Source of the DNA: Perkinsus olseni
Lineage: Eukaryota; Perkinsozoa; Perkinsida; Perkinsidae
DNA length: 15,705 bases
Direction: 5' to 3'
Assembly (NCBI GenBank): GCA_013115135.1
Contig: JABANP010000831.1
Span: 1-15,705, forward strand
A program made the translations under genes and the position numbers. The first letter of the stretch is position 1; every line of letters begins with the position of its first letter. The notes beneath the pieces were generated by a model, which had not been told where the DNA came from, searched no databases, and worked only from the letters and a program-made list of their open reading frames with translations. This document shows, piece after piece, positions 1-9,672 of this stretch.

Positions 1-216
1 AAGTACGGTACGGGTACGTTTCAAACTGTCAACCTAGTACGGGTACGGAGAACTAGTACGTATTAAATATATTAAGTAACGCATACGTGTATTACGCCGT
101 ACTTGAAGTACGGCGTACTAGTACGGTACTTGGGAACCGCTGCGACGGGTAGTACGGGTACGGAGCCGTACTCGTACTACCCGTACCGTACTCCGTACTA
201 GACCGTACCCGTACTG
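1..216. repeat. GTAC-rich, palindrome-rich repeat tract
   Basis: The self-complementary tetramer GTAC occurs 20 times between 3 and 214, mostly inside the words GTACGG, GGGTAC and their complements. The 15-mer AGTACGGGTACGGAG is present at 36-50 and again at 151-165. The reverse complement of its first 13 bases lies at 203-215, so direct and inverted copies are mixed. The tract stops about 120 bases before the VPS53 start codon and may continue to the left of the window. No coding function is evident; the open frame on the minus strand here is a by-product of the repeat. Confidence 0.85.
93..117. repeat. Perfect 12-bp palindrome with a 1-nt centre
   Basis: The arms TACGCCGTACTT and AAGTACGGCGTA are perfect reverse complements around the single G at 105. 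This is the strongest hairpin in the GTAC-rich tract. Confidence 0.9.
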
Positions 217-336
217 TCGCCCACCTCTATCTGTTAGGAGCAGATAATTACATAATTTTACCATTTTCCCCTGGAGATCTGTTGAAAGCGAAATGGCTTT
301 GTAAACGATCATTCGAGTAGTTTTTCTTTCCTTCTC

Positions 337-3300
337 ATGTATGAGGATTCCGAGGAAGACTATGGCGACGTTGATTTGCCACCGGAGCTGCTAGCGGCAT
401 TGGCCCAATCTCCGGAGGTCGACTCGGACCCCCTGGAACAGCCTGAGTTTGATGTGGTGGAATATGTTAATGATATGTTCCCGGATGAAGGGAGTCTGAA
501 GGATGTTGATGCGAAGTAGTATCTTGGGTTGGACCTTGCTCGTGGTGTGCAAAAAGATACGTTTGGGAAATCTCGGTCATGAGGAAGGATATCAGGTTGA
601 AAATTCGTACGCGAAATTTTAATCTAGATGAGTAATCAGAGTGGATTTTGTAATTACCTCGGATCAACCTAAGATGCGGTCGGCGAGCGCCGCTCGTAAG
701 GATCAGTGATATTGAAAAAATCGGTGGTGATGAGAGAGGCGAGTTTGAAGAATCTTTTGAAATATTCAATAAACTTCGTTATGGCGCGCTGTGGTAATGA
801 ACGGCCTGGGAATTTCGTTTTCACCTCGGATCAACCTAAGATGCGTTCGAGCTCAGCACAGCGAGGCCCATAGGTGCGAGTCCTAAGCAGGATACTTATT
901 TTCGAGGATTGAACACCCCAGTGAGATTACCGAAAGTCGCTCCGGTAGGAGAACTTCCAATCAGGGAGTGATAGTCCTCGTGAAAGCGGACAAAACGAAC
1001 GTGGCGAAAATAACTAGCTCCAGAGGCAGACTTTCGTGCTGAACTTTTTTTGGGAGTTGTTACGCTTCGAAGTTGGTGGTACGTGAAGCATCTTTCTTTG
1101 CGTAACACTCAAGAGTACAGCATGTAGAGAGGTACGAAGTGATCTACACGTCGAGCACGAAGGACATCGCATAGCTAACGAAAAATGTGGTAGGGGAATT
1201 TAAATTGGGGCTTCGGCAATGACACGAGCATGGCAAGAGCGTCGCATCGATCGTGCGCCATTTCGGAATCTTTCTGCTCTGTTTGGAGTCGTGGTTACCT
1301 AGGTTAGCAAACATCGAGTCGGAGATATCTGAACTGGATAAGGAGATAGATCGGGGAGTGCGGGACTACGCCCAGCGGGCTGTCGATGGCGATGCTGAGA
1401 AGGCGTTGAAGGCTGCCACAGCCGGGGTTGAAGAGCTTGACAGTAGTACAGGGTGGTCACGGGAAAAGCGAAAAATCGGAAAAATGAGGTAGTGTTTTTG
1501 ATGGTTGGAATTTTCAACTTGGAAATAGTAAAACGAGGAAAACTGACATTTATTCCGTGATTGTTGGTAAAAATGAAAAATGATTTTTTTCGTATGGTCG
1601 GAAATTTTCCGACGGAAAAAAGAAAAATTGGGTTTTTTTGTGTTTGAAAAATTACGAATTCGTTATCAGAAAGTTGAGATTGTTTTCCGATGGTTGGGGA
1701 AATTCACGCCGGCCTGGTGTTGTGTCTAGGGTATGATCCCGTTACTAGTTATGGACCGGGGATCGTGCGCAGAAGCAAATTCAGGAAAATCGGGAAAACT
1801 TAATTTTATGAGTAATTCTGAGTTCTCCATCTTGGAATTTCTGATCATTAGTAGTGTTCATGCGACGGTCCCGTGTGAGCGTGAACAGCATGGCTGGTCT
1901 TTTCCTCGGTCTCGAGTTTACCAGTCCTGATTCCCGCATGGAGCTTCAGTAAGCGCTCCAATGACGCATAGCTGTCTGAGTGCGATCGAAGAGAGTCTTA
2001 CAAGTTCTCGATGTCTTCTTTAGTGACCACTTTGGTGGAGTGGGCGGACGGGATTTTGAAAAAAAGAATTTCAGATGAATTTTTGATGAATTTGGGTTGT
2101 TCGCCCAGCCTGTGCTCTGGAGGAGTCCGTGAGTGATTGTTGTGAATACTTCGGAGCGTCGAGATACTATTGACCGCAGGAAAAGGTGCTTTACAAATCG
2201 TCAACTTGAAGCGAAACACTTTCAGGTTCGGACGCAGGTTTGCCTTTTTAACTTGTTATAAATAGTTATTGGCCCCCCGCTTCGATGACTCTTTTATCTT
2301 TTATAGTTGATTAAGCATTGCCAACTGCGTTAGTTCGGCTGTTCAACGGCTCTCTCCTGAGATTCATCAGGAGTGCTTTCAGGATGGTCTCTTGCACGTG
2401 GAGTTCAATCGTGAGAAGAAGCAACAACATTTCCTCTCCCCGCTGAAATCGAGGAGAGGAAAAGTTGTTGATTAGCTTCCGACTCCCCCGAGTGGTCAAT
2501 AGGCCGCCTCTCCTGAGTTCCAAGAGATCCTATTTTAAACGTTAAACTCAATCCTCGGAGTGCTTTTGGGAAACATCCCCCGGTGATGAGTAATTCTCTC
2601 ATTTTCTCTTGAATAATTCAGATAAAGATTAAATCGATCCATTCCCGCGCCCAGAGAGTCCGAAGAGCTAGTCCAATCCGTGTCGGGTGACGTAGCCGCA
2701 CTTGACGTTGCGAAGAAGCATATCACGGCAACGGTGACGGCTTTGAAGCGGCTGGTGATGTTGGTTAGCGCAACAGAGCAACTTACTGCATTCGCGGCGG
2801 AGAAGCGCTTTGAGCAGGTAATCGAAAGGTTGTGGGTTCGAATCCTGGGAGGGGCAGATATATTTTTTCTCAGTGTACTCCGCTCGTCCTTGCTATTGTT
2901 GAACTGTCGGAGATGTTCGAGCCGTTGCGGCCGCGACTACCGCAGGTATCTTTTAATGTGTATCTTGCAAGCTTCAACTTAAGATACTTTGAATCTTAGA
3001 TTGAGGAGCTGCTGAATCACAAAGACCGCCTGTTGGAAGACCTCAAGGCCGAGTGCCTGGAAGACATTGAGGTAGCCGTTCTTATTGGGAGATTTCGTCC
3101 CATTTTCGGAGTTATTCACCCACTTGATCAGGGTAAGCTCTTCACGCCTGGGTACGACCCCGAGAACAAGTTTGACGTTAAGGCCGCTTGTGAAACGGCT
3201 GCGGCTATTGGGAAGGAGGTGAAGGACGATGTTATCAGCATGTAAGAAATTCACTCGGTCATGTGAAACTGAGGTATAGAGGAATTTATGACACCACGGG

Positions 3301-6300
3301 GCTGAGTCAACAACTCTCCTCTAGAGACACCACCAATTTTTGTGTGACGCATGCCCATACCACATTTCTCGCATATCCAAAGCAAGACTGGGCTGTCGGG
3401 GATGTGGAAAGTTCGATCGGGACTCTGGCTTCAGCAAGATGGTTCTCATTGCCGCATTAACAGTTTTGGTTGTGTTTCTTGCGTTGATATCCTTATGTAT
3501 TAGGTCGATTATGGTTCATCACGAATGAAAAGATATCATCTGAGTCATTAGCTCTCTTTTCAGTCTTTCGAATCGTTGTATCGCCAGGCAATTTTCGGGC
3601 ACATAATCCTGGCTGAGGATTTTTACAGGTACTGTATGAGGCTGCTGAAGGAATATCAAAAACTATTCTCTTTCCCGGACGGTCAATACTCAACCCTTGA
3701 GGACTGCGATAGGAGATTTGCCTGGTTGAGCCGAACTCTTCGACGGTGAGCTGTGCGGGCCATGCTTCGACCTTGGATACCTCCGTCAATAGTGCGCGCT
3801 TAGAGCTATAGGGTCGCTTGGGTCCCGAGTAAACTTAGTTTTGGTTGGGCTGGGAGTTTATTGAACTCCTGCATTTAACACGCGAAAAGTATTTTCTCGC
3901 GTATCTTTTGAGTATGATTGTGTTTGAGGAAGAATTTTACTCAGGGGTGATAGAGATGGGAATTCAAATCAGTTCAAATCGATCAACCGTTTCATAGAGA
4001 ATATTGTTTACTCTCGCTGTGATTTTTCGCTTAAATAGAGCTTCTTTCTTTAGCACAGTCTGTTTGACGGGTGAAACGCAGTGACGTGAGAATAGCAGGT
4101 ACAACGCGGAGCATCGAGAGTACTTCCCTTCGGAGTGGCGGGTTGATAAACAACTGTGTTTGCACTATTGTCATCTTACACGGCAGCATCTGGTCGATCT
4201 ATTGGCAGCTACGGCAGCGCCAGGACAGGTGGGGAGGCTGGTCGAGGGTGTGTTCCTGTGAGCTTAGTCACGATTACTAAGAGCAGATTGATACACGTAA
4301 ACGACAGTGAATAGGAATGAACACTTCTGCTGGTTCGATACTCGTGGACTGTTGATCTACTAGAGGCAGTTATGTGTCCAATAGAATCGAAGCTGTGACT
4401 TCGCCAGTGAAAAGCAAGAAGTTATTCCGTGTTCCTGCTTCTCGGGTGCGCGCAGGAGGAATATTACAGAGGTCGCGCGAGGGGTTTCGTGGCGCGTCGC
4501 GGCTGCGTGTTGGGAAATTTTCGTGATGAGCGTGATAGTAAGTTTCGGTGGTGGTTGACGAGTTGGCAGTTTCGGTCGTATTTTGGTTTGTACATTTACC
4601 AACGTTTTTTTTTCAGACGGAGGATGCTGGCTTACTTTTTCAACTAGCGGTCAAGAATATCGAAATGGAAAATGATCTGGACAAGCGATACAGCAGAGGA
4701 GACGGCGACATGTCTTTCAAAGGCATTGTGTCCAATTGCTTTGAGCCGTAGGTCGCGGGTTCGATCCCGGGGAGGTGCAGCTGAATCAATGCATTCTTCA
4801 ATTCTGATTGAGAACATAGACTCTCAGCGTTTAACTTGCGCGCGAGACGGGGTGACGGGAATGTTTCTATCTGAGCGCATCTTGATACTCTTCCTCTATG
4901 GGAAGTAGTTATTGTCAGCCTCGGTAGCTCAGTCGGTAGAGCGCGTGCCTTTTAAGCCCGTGGTCGTGGGTTCGAGCCCCGCCCGAGGTGTTTTCTAGTG
5001 TTTAACGAATATCCATCAGGTACTTGAGTGTTTGGGTGGACCATGGAGAATCTTTGCTGTGTAGTAAGGTTGACGAAGCTGCTGCGAAGGAGAACCCGGA
5101 GATCGTGGGGTCCAAGAGAGGTAGGAATACTCCATTCAAATGCATAGGCCCATGTGTATGTGCATGGCCCTCTTGTCTGGCCACAGAACGATATACCGCA
5201 TTATAAACTACTCACTAACTCGGGTATAATCTTCCTGCAACTTACATGCAGGTCTGTTTTTCCTCGCGAACTTCCCTCAGCTTTTTTCACGTTGCAATTC
5301 CCTCTACTCTGTTCGCATAGCTGACTTTGTCTCGAGATAGTCAGGCTAGTTCAACGCTGGTTCTTCTTGTGAGGGGTGAGTATTGCTCTAGGGTCAGGTC
5401 TCTACTTCGCTTTTGAATTTCCCGTGTGCACATCGCGGTCCGTTCAGGCTCGGTTCCGTCGTCAACGGCCGTCTCGGAAGGCGCTCAAACTGAGCCGGTC
5501 TTCGTGTACACATCAGTGGTCGAACTCTTTACGAAGATGAAGAAGCTGTTCAAGAACTGCAAGAGTGTGTCTACCAGCAATACGATGTTTTTGCTCTGCG
5601 TCAAGAGCTTCCGAGTGGCCCTCGATCGCTACACGGACAAGGTGAGTTCTTAGCCTCGCTCGATAAGTAGTGATCGAGCTCACTGAGCACGGAGTTACAT
5701 GCTTACTGGAGGCGACCCAGTTGGTTGATTGTATCCGTTAGTGAGGTTAGACCTACTTCGGATCACGAAGTGTGATATGTGGTTCGGATGCTATTGACGA
5801 ATCTTAGGTTTTATCGTCGAGAGTGAGATCGTCGTCAAGTGACGAGCAGATCTACGCGGTGGCTGGCTCTTGTGTGTGAGTGGCTGGGCTTCTTTCTCAT
5901 ACCGGGCTTTTTCAGCGAGTTTCTTGTATAAAAACGCCGCGATATGTTCATACCAACTTTTTCGCATCTTTTCGTCCATCATTTCAGATCGACTACCCTG
6001 AGGAATGATATTAAATTTTGAGAAAGAAGAGAGTCTTTAACACGAGTTGAAATTTCGAAAATCGCATTGAATTCTATCATAACAGATGGAAGCTGGCGTT
6101 CCGCTAAATGGTTGTGAAATTAGGCTCAGTACGCACGAGGACCCTGATATTGAGGGGATTAACCCGATCTAATCTCATCGCTAATTTCCCCAAAACCCTG
6201 ATGAATCTCTTCCGGGAAGTTGGAAATTGCTAATTGTTGCTAATTCTCAGTCAAGAGCTTTGTTACGACAGAACAGCGAAATTTAGGCGAAATTTAGGTA

Positions 6301-9151
6301 TATTTCCCGTTTTCTTTCTTGCTCCTCTGCGGAGTAGGATGCTTCAGAACGGAAGGTGCCCGCCGCGGCGTTTGCCTTGATAGATATCCTATTGTTGTGG
6401 TGGTCCTCAGTTACATCACTCAAACCCTCCCTCTCCTGGCAGGCAGCATCAGCGAGACGATTGATGAGCCATTGAAGGCTCAGATTAACTTTGCTAAGCA
6501 GATGGAGGAGGCCGCTGACGTCGAGACGCAAGCGATCGAGTAACCGAGAGCTTCGCTCCGCGTTTTTCCTGAACCTTTTTCCATCTGTAAAACTCCTCGT
6601 CCTTCTAATGCTTTTTCCCTGGCCTTTACAGCTTCGCTCCGCCTTTTTTGTTAGGCAGTTATCTAGTCGGACGGCAGATCAGTGTATGAGACGCGTAACG
6701 CAGTTTTTGAAGGACGATAAGAAATCATGGACGTCTGTTGATAGCGCTGATGTCAACGCTGTGGTGAGTGGTGCTTTTTCTCACAATTTTTCGACAAAAA
6801 GATGGAAGTTACTACTGGCACTGAACGGAGAGGAATAAGAATTTTTTTGGTATCTTGGGACTCCTCGGGGAAGTCGTGTTCATTCCGCCCGTCGCGCGCC
6901 AGTTCGAATAGTATCTTTCTTCTCTGGCTCGATGATGGAATCGATCGCCCTTCGCGCTGCTCGTCGGATGCTGATTGTCGTATGTTGTTGCTTCTCGTTT
7001 TTAGACATCGCGAGCTCATCGTAGTTTGACGGCAAATCTTCGGGAGGCGGCGCAGGGCCTGACGGAGCCTCAGTACAGCGCTGTTGCAGAGGGAGTGATG
7101 GCGAAGATAATAGAGGATTATTGTACTCTGATATTTACTGGTATTAAAGAACCGGTAAGTGGTGGGACTGGGGATTGAACCGGGGACTCTTCGGTGTATG
7201 GCAGGTTGACTCGACCGAGCGCGTAGAATTACTGAGTGGACTGACCGGTGGTCTCCAAACGCTGTTATTGGAGGCGCCGGTTGAAGGAGCATCGGCGGCA
7301 GGAGAGAACACCATGGAGGCCATGCATGCTTACTCGGCGGTTACGTGCAGAAGGATGCAACTGTGAGAGAAAATCTCGCTCGCCCGAAAATGAGCTGCTG
7401 ACTGTTCAAGTGTTCAGCTAGCTGATTTCCGACCCCCCGTTCGATAAAATAACTTTGGTGTTCAGAATCGATTCTGGAATTGATTTTCACGCTGAAATTG
7501 CGGTTCGGGAATCGATTTTTAGTTTCAGAAGCACCCCCCTTTGCCAAGCACCCCCTAAGTCTCGCAACCAACTTCGAATTTCTGAATTATCTAGCTTCTA
7601 TGCCCGGCGAGATAATCGATCGTCTGATCGATTCGCTTGAATGATCCTCTCGGATCGCAGGGTGAAGATTACTTGCCTCTCCCACGAGTTTTCGGACGGG
7701 CGTCTGATAGATGCCGTGCCCGCTGCAGTGAAGCAGCGGTTTGCTGGTGCGGATGGTGTTTCTATTTTTGTCGAAAATCAATTTTCACTACCCGCGGATA
7801 CACGCATCCTGCGCTGAGTAGTTGCGGGCCATCGAACCAAATCTTGAATTCATTTTTTCGCGTAAAATGTGGTTCGAGAGATGCTTTCTTGAACACCCAC
7901 ACATCTCCTGTGTCGCCCGGGATCGGTGCAAGATTGTTGTTTTCGCCCCGTCAGGCCTCTGGCGGTTCTCCGGGCGCTGTCGGTTCAACAGTCAGGGCGA
8001 AGACGCCATGCGGGTTGAGATCATTCAAGCGATGTGCGCCGACCGCGAAGATACTCCGACCGAAGAGGCCATCGATCAGGTGACGGCTAGTCGCGGAAAC
8101 CTTCTCTGTGCGCAATGCGTATCTTTAGGCCTTGAGTGTTGCGCGGTCGATGCAACACGGTGGCGGTATCAGCGGGAGGATTGCGCGAGATGGATCGTCG
8201 AGCATCGGCTCGGCCGGGGCTAGCAGTGGCCCGGCGTCTATGAAGGACGGGTCGCGGTCGGGAACGGATGATGTGGGACCGATGGCTGCGCAGTTCGGTA
8301 GGTGGACGATTTGGGAAAGTTTTGGTATGGGTATTTTCGCACGAGCGCAGGTGCGGTGTTCACCACTGCGTGGGGTAACATCCAGAGCCAGGTGGACTCA
8401 GCGCGAACCCACCCGAGCCACTCCTGTCGAAGGCAATCAACCCCTCCCTTCCGCCGCTGAACACAAAAGCAGCAGCAGCAGTAGCTCGTCAGCAGCTGGT
8501 GAGTCGATCGTCGTTGGTAGGGCATTATTTCTGCCTCTCGAGAATTTATATCATTTTCATCTGCATAGATCTAATATGATTTTTTTGGTATTTGAATATA
8601 TATGCTGGGGGTGGTTTTTCGCTCGCCCAGATATATCAGTAACCGTTTCGACTATGACCGTTTTGACTAAACATGTGGTGTATTATGATGACGTCTATAT
8701 CAAGTTGAAGCTTCAGATCTAAACTCGCGTGGGGCGGCGAAGAATGAAAAATAAAATTTGAATTTGCCCAAGAAAAATTGGTATCATTATGACATAAATA
8801 ATCTATCATTAGAATATCAATTCACCGGGCTATTATGAACTATCGTATAAAATTATATGTAAGTACTTATACGATCACGATAGAAGTATGATTCATACCG
8901 AAACTCTATCACCCGAGCCAGATTTGAGCATAAATGTCGTTTGCTTATTAAACTGAGACATACAGTGAATAATCCTTGTTGGTGCGTGCAGGAGGCTGGT
9001 CTGTTCAGGAGCGGGGGTGTCGTTGGGAGTTTCGTCGAATGCAGCATCGGCGATGGGGGACAACGGCCAGGGCGACGTGGCGGCGAAGATGCAGCAGATG
9101 TTTAAGAACATAGGCGAACAGTGGAAGACTAAGTTCGTGAATAAACCTTAG
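337..9151 (+). CDS. VPS53: VPS53, GARP/EARP vesicle-tethering complex subunit (about 21 exons)
   Basis: In the family, VPS53 joins VPS52, VPS54 (or VPS50) and VPS51 in the GARP/EARP complexes. These tether endosome-derived carriers at the trans-Golgi network or recycling endosomes. Recognition rests on conserved blocks in family order: DPLEQPEFDVVEYVNDMFP in exon 1, LDVAKKHITATVTALKRL in exon 3, EDCDRRFAWLSRTL in exon 7, EYFPSEW and HYCHLTR in exon 8, and FKGIVSNCFEP in exon 9. Exon 11 (FVYTSVVELFTKMKKL) and exons 13-16 also align. The ATG at 337 gives the expected acidic N-terminus. Exons join in phase to 874 codons plus TAG at 9149-9151, close to the roughly 830 residues of the human protein. 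Weak points are a segment of about 12 residues not found after exon 2, the exon 17 donor and the exon 20 acceptor. The last about 60 residues are identified only by reading frame. Identity is very likely; exact ends of some exons are not. Confidence 0.92.
656..845 (+). repeat. 23-nt direct repeat pair in VPS53 intron 1
   Basis: An identical 23-base word lies at 656-678 and 823-845. It begins ACCTCGGATC and ends AAGATGCG, and the copies are 167 bases apart. The bases just upstream are also similar (T-rich with GGATTTT or GGAATTT). Both copies are in intron 1. The function is unknown; a remnant of a dispersed repeat is the simplest reading. Confidence 0.85.
2818..2873 (+). other. VPS53 intron 3 (56 nt) carrying a tRNA 3'-end-like module
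   Basis: The intron begins GTAATC, right after the codons for Phe-Glu-Gln, and ends TTTTTTCTCAG. Bases 2828-2857 resemble the 3' end of a tRNA. GGTTCGAATCC at 2835-2845 is a consensus B box, four of five T-stem pairs form, and a seven-base acceptor-like stretch plus A follows. No matching 5' half precedes it, since that sequence is VPS53 coding exon, so it is not a tRNA gene. A related module opens intron 9. Confidence 0.75.
3072..3131 (+). other. VPS53 intron 5, 60 nt, multiple of three and free of stops
   Basis: This stretch starts GTAGCC after an Ile-Glu codon pair and ends GATCAG. It could also be read straight through in frame, adding 20 residues. I call it an intron because removing it makes the spacing to the Ala-Ala-Cys block (KAACETAA) equal to that of human VPS53. 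Its size also matches neighbouring introns. Retention would still give an open protein. Confidence 0.65.
4748..5019 (+). other. VPS53 intron 9 hosting a tRNA gene and a tRNA-like module
   Basis: The 272-nt intron starts GTAGGT directly after the Cys-Phe-Glu codons of the conserved SNCFEP block and ends ATCAG. Bases 4751-4780 match 2828-2857 of intron 3 at 24 of 30 positions and include GGTTCGATCCC at 4758-4768. The complete tRNA-Lys gene follows at 4918-4990, leaving 29 bases to the 3' splice site. Exon 10 resumes with TACTTGAGTG, in phase. Confidence 0.8.
4918..4990 (+). tRNA. tRNA-Lys (anticodon UUU)
   Basis: The 73-nt cloverleaf has an acceptor stem GCCTCGG/CCGAGGT (first pair G-U), D arm GCTC/GAGC, and anticodon loop CTTTTAA with anticodon TTT. 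The T arm is GTGGG/CCCGC with loop TTCGAGC, and the discriminator base is G. The A box TAGCTCAGTCGG and B box GGTTCGAGCCC are canonical Pol III internal promoters. A short T run (GTTTTCTAG) just after the gene can end Pol III transcription. The anticodon stem has one U-C mismatch (third pair). There is no tRNA intron and no encoded CCA. The gene lies inside VPS53 intron 9 on the same strand. Confidence 0.95.
7155..7204 (+). other. VPS53 intron 15 (50 nt) with an antisense B-box-like motif
   Basis: GTAAGT to GGCAG, phase 0, between the codons for Lys-Glu-Pro and Val-Asp-Ser. On the minus strand it contains GGTTCAATCCC, which fits the tRNA B-box consensus, and on the plus strand it reads like a reversed tRNA 3' end with TGGTGGGAC. 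The T stem does not pair well, so this is similarity only. Confidence 0.6.
7458..7514 (+). repeat. Degenerate dispersed repeat, copy A (VPS53 intron 16)
   Basis: Bases 7472-7514 align without gaps to 7841-7883 at about 30 of 43 positions. The upstream part, GTGTTCAG followed by TCTGGAAT, matches the copy at 9322-9360 with one gap. Key shared words are CTGGAAT, a T-rich core and GGTTCG. Confidence 0.6.
7841..7883 (+). repeat. Degenerate dispersed repeat, copy B (VPS53 intron 17)
   Basis: The segment contains CTTGAATTCATTTTTTCGCG and ends with a GGTTCGAGAGATG motif. It is related to copy A in the neighbouring intron at about 70% identity by eye. No open reading frame or terminal repeat is evident. 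Confidence 0.55.
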
Positions 9152-9672
9152 TGTTTCTACTCTCACTTGCAATCTTGCGTTTCCTCAACGTCTCAATATC
9201 CGGTTTGGAGGTTCTTATCATGGACGTGATATTGTAAACCGCATAGAACACCAGTTAGACTGGAGGTAGCTTCAGGTTGATGGCCTCGTTCTCTTTTGGG
9301 GTGTTCAACAGGTCAAATTCGGAGTTCAGATTAACTCTGGAATCGCTTTTTCGGTAAAAGGTCAAAATATCGATTCCTAAATTATGGAAATGTGTGGGCG
9401 ACGATGTGCTCAGCTCAGTTGAGGGAAAAGAAAGCTCCGTGTTGAACGCGACACAAAAAAAACACCACCGTTTGAGAACGACTGCTTGAGAGCACAACTC
9501 CCGAGTTCCGCCGTCGGGAGTCCACACTTTCACATGCTGTCATTTTGCCGTCTGCCGCTTAGCTCCAGCATAGCTTCTCAATGGAGCAAGATAGGATTTT
9601 CGACGAAATAAACTTCGCCATTGTTTAAGGCGGAGCGAAATTAAGATCATTATTCTTTGGGGTTTTTTCACG
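9152..9672. other. Region between VPS53 and the next gene
   Basis: Apart from the degenerate repeat copy at 9322-9360, I see no supportable gene, tRNA or terminator here. The minus-strand open frames over 9255-9533 and 9540-9854 have no recognisable features. The region must hold the 3' UTR of VPS53 and the promoter of the downstream gene. Confidence 0.5.
9322..9360 (+). repeat. Degenerate dispersed repeat, copy C (3' of VPS53)
   Basis: It begins GAGTTCAGATTAACTCTGGA and continues with a T-rich core, TTTTTCGGTAAAAG. It shares the front part with copy A and the core with copy B. Confidence 0.5.

Larger units (their letters stand above)
516..9008 (+). other. VPS53: Exon-intron map of VPS53
   Basis: Modelled exons: 337-515, 1303-1442, 2657-2817, 2874-2945, 3000-3071, 3132-3241, 3629-3745, 4099-4228, 4617-4747, 5020-5120, 5448-5641, 5808-5875, 6411-6539, 6655-6763, 7005-7154, 7205-7362, 7661-7757, 7996-8079, 8129-8297, 8388-8498, 9009-9151. 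All introns are GT-AG. Donors are mostly GTAGTA, GTAAGA, GTGAGT or GTAGGT; the poorest is GTTTCT for intron 17. Sizes split into short introns (56, 54, 60, 50, 49 and 90 nt for introns 3, 4, 5, 15, 18 and 19) and long ones of 115 to 1214 nt. Least certain are the exon 2 end (1442, or a longer form ending at 1490), the exon 3 start (2657 or 2655), the exon 17 end and the exon 20 start (8388 or 8386). The long introns hold no other gene that I can support, apart from the tRNA and repeats listed separately. Confidence 0.75.

Noticed and set aside
1..216. Telomeric repeat
   Set aside because: The words are palindromic and occur in both orientations, whereas telomere repeats are strand-asymmetric. 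A VPS53 promoter also follows directly.
2765..2857. Intron-containing tRNA gene spanning the exon 3/intron 3 boundary
   Set aside because: An A-box-like word (TAGCGCAACAG) and a B box are present. However, the spacing is too long, no acceptor stem forms, and the 5' part is conserved VPS53 coding sequence.
6753..7292. 179-residue minus-strand frame
   Set aside because: It is antisense to VPS53 exons 14-16, has no recognisable motif and conflicts with the clear plus-strand exons.
8132..8722. 196-residue plus-strand frame read as one gene
   Set aside because: Its first part is VPS53 exon 19 and part of exon 20. The rest reads through GTGAGT and AT-rich intron.
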